Made by a program: the position numbers and the translations under genes
Notes under the pieces: model-generated
Database searches by the model: none
The model's input: only the letters and a program-made list of their open reading frames with translations
Told to the model about the DNA's origin: nothing
From: Spirosoma validum
Lineage (GTDB): Bacteria > Bacteroidota > Bacteroidia > Cytophagales > Spirosomataceae
Length of the DNA: 64,000 nucleotides
Reading direction: 5' to 3'
Assembly: GCF_014699035.1 (NCBI RefSeq)
Contig: NZ_JACXAA010000002.1
Location: 434,001-498,000 of the forward strand
In this document: positions 61,060 to 64,000 of the stretch, one piece after another
Layout: each line of letters begins with the position of its first letter
Numbering within the stretch: position 1 is the first letter of the stretch

Positions 61060-61110
61060 GGATTGTGCGGATAGTGCATTTGGTCGCTATTCGCACAATC
61101 CGCACAATCC
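61060..61110. repeat. Dyad of 9-bp repeats (GGATTGTGC type)
   Basis: Two direct units GGATTGTGC and GGATAGTGC (61060-61077) face two inverted units GCACAATCC (61093-61110) across a 15-base spacer. The 18-bp arms pair with a single mismatch. It starts 3 bp after the stop of the upstream gene. It could end transcription, although no T run follows, or bind an element-encoded protein such as the HTH protein 43 bp downstream. Confidence 0.6.
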
Positions 61111-61153
61111 CTTCCTTCACTTTTGCCCCATGCTCCACTAAACAACTCAGGAC

Positions 61154-61516
61154 ATGGAAGGCCAGGTCATTTTAACAACCCCCAAAGAACTCAAGTTACT
61201 GCTGGTCGAAGCCGTCAGTATTGCTCTAAAGTATCACCAACCTGCGGCCGTTACATCACCCGCAAACACTGGCAGTAAAGTCGACTTTTCCGGCTTACGT
61301 CGGGAATACTATCCCGGCATTCCGGAATCGACCGTTCGACAGGACACCGCTCATCTCAGCCGAACAAAGGTGGGTAAGCGCATCCTGTTTGATCGCACCG
61401 AAATCGAAGAACACCTTCACGCTAAGCGCCGAACATCGACATCTGAAACGGATCTTCAGGCCGACGACCAGTTTACCCGTCAACACCAGCGCACGGGGGG
61501 GCGTAAGGCTGCATGA
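61154..61516 (+). CDS. Excisionase-like small HTH protein
   Basis: 120 residues. Central G-I-P-E-S-T-V-R-Q-D-T-A-H-L-S-R-T-K-V-G-K-R-I-L-F-D-R-T-E-I-E-E-H-L matches the MerR-type winged helix of Bacteroidota excisionases and element regulators (helix-turn-helix, then the R-I-L-F-D wing). The tail is polar and probably disordered. The end overlaps the nuclease gene by 4 bp (ATGA). Likely roles are excision or control of the element operon. Confidence 0.75.
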   Translation: MEGQVILTTPKELKLLLVEAVSIALKYHQPAAVTSPANTGSKVDFSGLRREYYPGIPESTVRQDTAHLSRTKVGKRILFDRTEIEEHLHAKRRTSTSETDLQADDQFTRQHQRTGGRKAA

Positions 61517-61992
61517 ACAGGCACCCCATCCCCATCAACTCCTCTCCACTTCAGCGCCTAGCCGATCTGGAAATGGCCGAAAAACGGCGAACTCATCCGA
61601 ATGTTCCCGAGCACGGCCGGGTAAAATCGAAGTTTGTTGTCAAAGACAGCAACAGTCTCACTCACGCCATTAAGCGCTGCCTGGAGTTGCACGGTTGTTA
61701 CGTAACCCGGGTGCAAAGTCAGGGCCAGTGGAATCAATCGCTTGGGCGTTTTACCCAATCGACCACTAAACGAGGTACGGCCGATCTACACGCGATCATC
61801 GACGGCCGGCACGTTAGCATTGAAGTCAAATGGGGCAAGGACCGGTTGAGCGCCGATCAGAAGAAAACCGCGGCTCAGGTTCAGCAGGCCGGTGGTTTGT
61901 ACCTAGTGGTTAAAGACTACGATACGTTCTGGAACTGGTTTGCCCAGTACGCGCCGGATCTGGTTCAGAAAAAGGAGGTAAAGCATGATTGA
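61513..61992 (+). CDS. VRR-NUC-type nuclease
   Basis: 159 residues. K-R-G-T-A-D-L-H-A-I-I-D-G-R-H-V-S-I-E-V-K-W-G (about 89-110) supplies the Asp and the E-x-K of a PD-(D/E)XK active site; L-S-A-D-Q-K-K-T-A-A-Q-V-Q-Q-A-G-G-L-Y-L-V follows with the family's Gln and Gly pattern. Standalone VRR-NUC proteins are thought to be structure-specific (Holliday-junction-type) nucleases of phages and mobile elements. Coupled to the ATPase gene by an 8-bp overlap, so probably part of the element's replication module. Confidence 0.8.
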   Translation: MNRHPIPINSSPLQRLADLEMAEKRRTHPNVPEHGRVKSKFVVKDSNSLTHAIKRCLELHGCYVTRVQSQGQWNQSLGRFTQSTTKRGTADLHAIIDGRHVSIEVKWGKDRLSADQKKTAAQVQQAGGLYLVVKDYDTFWNWFAQYAPDLVQKKEVKHD

Positions 61993-63226
61993 GTTGCACC
62001 CATCACCCCCTACCTCCCTCAATGGACATGGCCAGCACAAAGATACGGCGGGCGAAGAGTCCGGGCAAGTTGATCTACCAGGCTTACAGCAGCACATGGC
62101 TGCCATGGCCGATCGGGTGGGTCAGTTACCTGATCCCAGCCCGGCTGGAAAATTAGGCGACACCGCCTTTTACAGCTTTTATCGCTCGCTGCTGACTGAG
62201 GCCCAGGTCCGACTAACCGATCAGATCGATGAGCCGACCGTATGTATTCAGATTCTGGATGGCGAGCAGTCCGCTACGTACGGCACGCTGGGTAATTTCT
62301 CGCTGCTGATTGGTAAAGCCAAAAGTCGGAAAACCTATCTGCTCAGCGCTCTGGTTGCCAGCTGGCTTAAAGGCGGGACAGTAATGGACAAGCTACAGGG
62401 TCTGCTGTCGGATCAAAAACGTATGGTGCTGTATTTCGATACCGAGCAGCATAAGGGTCACGTCAAACGGGTATTGAAGCGAATTGCTCAACTGGCTGGT
62501 CAGCAGGAGCTACCCATGATCCAGGTGTTTCATTTGAAAAAGCACGCTCCTAATCACCGGCTGAATGCCATGCGGGTCGCTATTGAAGATACGCACAATC
62601 TAGGGTTGATTATCATCGATGGTATACGCGATACAGTATTTGACATCAACGACGCCAAAGAAGCCACCGACCGGGCCACCGACCTATTGCTATGGACCGA
62701 AGAAAAAGATGCGCACCTGATTACGGTCATTCACGAGAACAAAGGCAATAGCAACGCCCGGGGTCATCTAGGGTCAGAACTGGTCAACAAAGCTGAGACG
62801 GTGATATCGGTAAGTCGTGACCCGGGTGATAAAAACGTATCGATCGTAACGGCTGAGTATTGCCGGGATAAAGAGTTTGAACCCTTCGGCTTTTCCATCG
62901 GGGAAGATGGTTTACCCTTTCTGGTCGGGGAGGTGTCGACTGATGCCCCACCTACCCGCCCTCGTAAACCCACCGTGGATAGTTTGAACCCAGATCAAAT
63001 TAGCGCCATCGTCAAGCGAGTCTTCGAATCCGAGGACTCACTTAAGTATAGTCAGCTACTTAACGCCATTGTGGAGGCTTCCGAATTTATTGGTGTTCCA
63101 CTGGCTCGGTCAAGAGTAGAAACATTTATTCCCAGAGTCGTGAAATCGGGCTATTTAAGGAAAGGCAAAGAACCGAACCAGCGCTACGAAACATACCGAC
63201 TCAACGCCGAAAAGAATTCTATTTGA
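61985..63226 (+). CDS. RepA/RecA-like AAA ATPase (replicative helicase-type)
   Basis: 413 residues. Walker A-like loop L-I-G-K-A-K-S-R-K-T-Y (about 107-117) has Arg where the usual motif has Gly. Y-F-D-T-E-Q-H carries a catalytic-type Glu, and L-G-L-I-I-I-D-G-I-R-D (about 205-215) is Walker B. V-I-H-E-N-K-G-N-S-N-A-R-G-H-L-G-S-E matches the RepA/AAA_25 group of hexameric helicases. The C-terminal 80 residues look like a winged helix (Y-S-Q-L-L-N-A-I-V-E-A). Sits between a nuclease and a primase-like gene and right before the 9-bp repeat array. Confidence 0.82.
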   Translation: MIELHPSPPTSLNGHGQHKDTAGEESGQVDLPGLQQHMAAMADRVGQLPDPSPAGKLGDTAFYSFYRSLLTEAQVRLTDQIDEPTVCIQILDGEQSATYGTLGNFSLLIGKAKSRKTYLLSALVASWLKGGTVMDKLQGLLSDQKRMVLYFDTEQHKGHVKRVLKRIAQLAGQQELPMIQVFHLKKHAPNHRLNAMRVAIEDTHNLGLIIIDGIRDTVFDINDAKEATDRATDLLLWTEEKDAHLITVIHENKGNSNARGHLGSELVNKAETVISVSRDPGDKNVSIVTAEYCRDKEFEPFGFSIGEDGLPFLVGEVSTDAPPTRPRKPTVDSLNPDQISAIVKRVFESEDSLKYSQLLNAIVEASEFIGVPLARSRVETFIPRVVKSGYLRKGKEPNQRYETYRLNAEKNSI

Positions 63227-63345
63227 ATCACCTTAAAAACAACCACCTTAACGCCCCTATATATAGGGGGCGTTTAAGGTGATTAAGGTGATTGATTGGA
63301 TCACCTTAATTAAGGCGATCAAGGTAGTTAAGGTGATTAAGGTGA
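63227..63345. repeat. Iteron-like array of nine 9-bp units (TTAAGGTGA)
   Basis: Forward units TTAAGGTGA or near variants lie at 63274-63282, 63283-63291, 63310-63318 (TTAAGGCGA), 63319-63327 (TCAAGGTAG), 63328-63336 and 63337-63345. Inverted units lie at 63228-63236, 63243-63251 (CCACCTTAA) and 63301-63309. A GC-capped near-palindrome CGCCCC-TATATATA-GGGGGCG (63252-63272) sits between the inverted and forward units. Tandem short units next to an AT-rich core, between a helicase-type and a primase-like gene, is the layout of a plasmid-style origin. It may alternatively be an operator. Confidence 0.65.
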
Positions 63346-63392
63346 TTGGCAGCTAAACCGATCCATTCAGAACTGACAGCATAACCGATTTG

Positions 63393-64000
63393 ATGACGGC
63401 TCACACAACAACCCTGCGTTACAAACTCCCCAAAAAGGCCGTCAAATCCGACTGTCCGGATTGTGGCCCTCGTCACCGGCGAACGCTCAGTCGCTACGTT
63501 GATACGCGGACCGGCGAGCCGCTTCCGGAAAGCTACGGCCGGTGCGATCGGGAAAGTAACTGCGGCTATCACCTGAGTCCCTATCAAAAAAGCCCATCCG
63601 GCCTGAGCTACGCCGATGAGCTTTACCAGATCTGGAAAGAAGATCAGCAGCGAGCGGTGCCCAGGATCTTAACCACCCGTCAGCCTAAAGTCGTAACCGC
63701 TCACCAACCTCAACCGGTTGAACGGGTGGTTTACTCGATTCCGGAGGAAGTGTTCAAGAAAACCCAGGGCCATTATGAGCGTAATCAGTTTGCCAAACTG
63801 CTGCAACGCCATTTCGGGGCATCGATTGCGGCCGACTTACTGAGCCGGTTTCAGATCGGTACGTCGAGCCGCTGGGAAGGGGCCTGCGTATTCTGGTACG
63901 TTGATGAGCAAAACCGTAAACGGGGTGGACAAATCAAACTGTTTGGCGAAGACTGGCATACGGTCAAATACGTCGATCGGGAGGGCCGAAAACGTAGCAA
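63393..64000 (+). CDS. Zinc-ribbon primase-like protein (DUF6371-type), cut by the window end
   Basis: The frame from the ATG at 63393 is open to the last base, giving 202 residues of a longer protein. C-P-D-C-G near residue 27 and C-D-R-E-S-N-C-G-Y-H near 56 form a zinc ribbon like that of CHC2 primases and topoisomerase-type fingers. Residues about 110-202 hold F-K-K-T-Q-G-H-Y-E-R-N-Q-F and F-Q-I-G-T-S-S-R-W-E-G-A-C-V-F-W-Y, known to me from Bacteroidota DUF6371 element proteins. The catalytic part would lie beyond the window. Probably primes replication from the upstream repeat array. Confidence 0.7.
   Translation, partial: MTAHTTTLRYKLPKKAVKSDCPDCGPRHRRTLSRYVDTRTGEPLPESYGRCDRESNCGYHLSPYQKSPSGLSYADELYQIWKEDQQRAVPRILTTRQPKVVTAHQPQPVERVVYSIPEEVFKKTQGHYERNQFAKLLQRHFGASIAADLLSRFQIGTSSRWEGACVFWYVDEQNRKRGGQIKLFGEDWHTVKYVDREGRKRS

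Noticed and set aside
63227..63345. CRISPR array
   Set aside because: Units are 9 bp, mostly contiguous and in both orientations, with no uniform spacers and no cas genes nearby.

Overview
The window looks like a chromosomal segment of a Bacteroidota bacterium of the order Cytophagales, most like the Spirosoma group. This is inferred from family content, not from a marker gene. The signs are a Bacteroidota-type BY-kinase/Wza pair, a Wzi-family barrel, an UpxY-like NusG paralogue, candidate TTTG/TAnnTTTG promoters, a Bacteroidota-type tyrosine integrase and the remains of a LIC_10190-family membrane protein.

Left flank (1-5.4 kb): a secreted sulfatase cut by the window edge, a secreted PQQ-type sugar dehydrogenase, an ECF sigma factor on the minus strand, and about 1.3 kb of AT-rich DNA with no convincing gene.

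Surface polysaccharide locus (5.5-50.5 kb): about 42 genes, nearly all on the plus strand and often joined by 4-bp ATGA/GTGA overlaps. It begins with a Wza-like lipoprotein and a Wzc-like tyrosine kinase. It carries an ABC exporter (Wzm/Wzt), an initiating sugar-phosphate transferase, about a dozen glycosyltransferases, three FkbM methyltransferases and several sugar-nucleotide enzymes. Two sugar pathways can be read. One is a WbpA/B/E/D/I set for UDP-2,3-diacetamido-2,3-dideoxy-mannuronic acid, with WbpG + HisH + HisF that would turn an acetamido into an acetamidino group as in the Pseudomonas aeruginosa O5 locus. The other is WecE + WecD for dTDP-4-acetamido-4,6-dideoxygalactose. A cassette of FemAB-like acyltransferase, DegT aminotransferase, DUF354 protein and deacetylase-like protein follows. 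The locus ends with the WbpI-type epimerase, an UpxY-like antiterminator, a Wzi-like barrel and a small membrane protein. The gene between Wzm and Wzt is a decayed LIC_10190-type membrane protein.

Accessory region (50.8-58.6 kb): a fourth FkbM-like gene, then strikingly AT-rich DNA with orphan membrane proteins, an HTH-like protein with palindromes upstream, a coiled-coil membrane protein, a gene remnant and a DUF4062 protein. It ends at a 3' fragment of tRNA-Asp(GTC) with its terminator.

Integrated element (58.65 kb to beyond the window): a tyrosine integrase lacking the usual first catalytic Arg, an unknown protein, an excisionase-like HTH protein, a VRR-NUC nuclease, a RepA/RecA-like ATPase, an iteron-like array of nine 9-bp units, and the start of a zinc-ribbon primase-like protein. 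The tRNA geometry predicts an intact tRNA-Asp at the far end of the element, to the right of this window.
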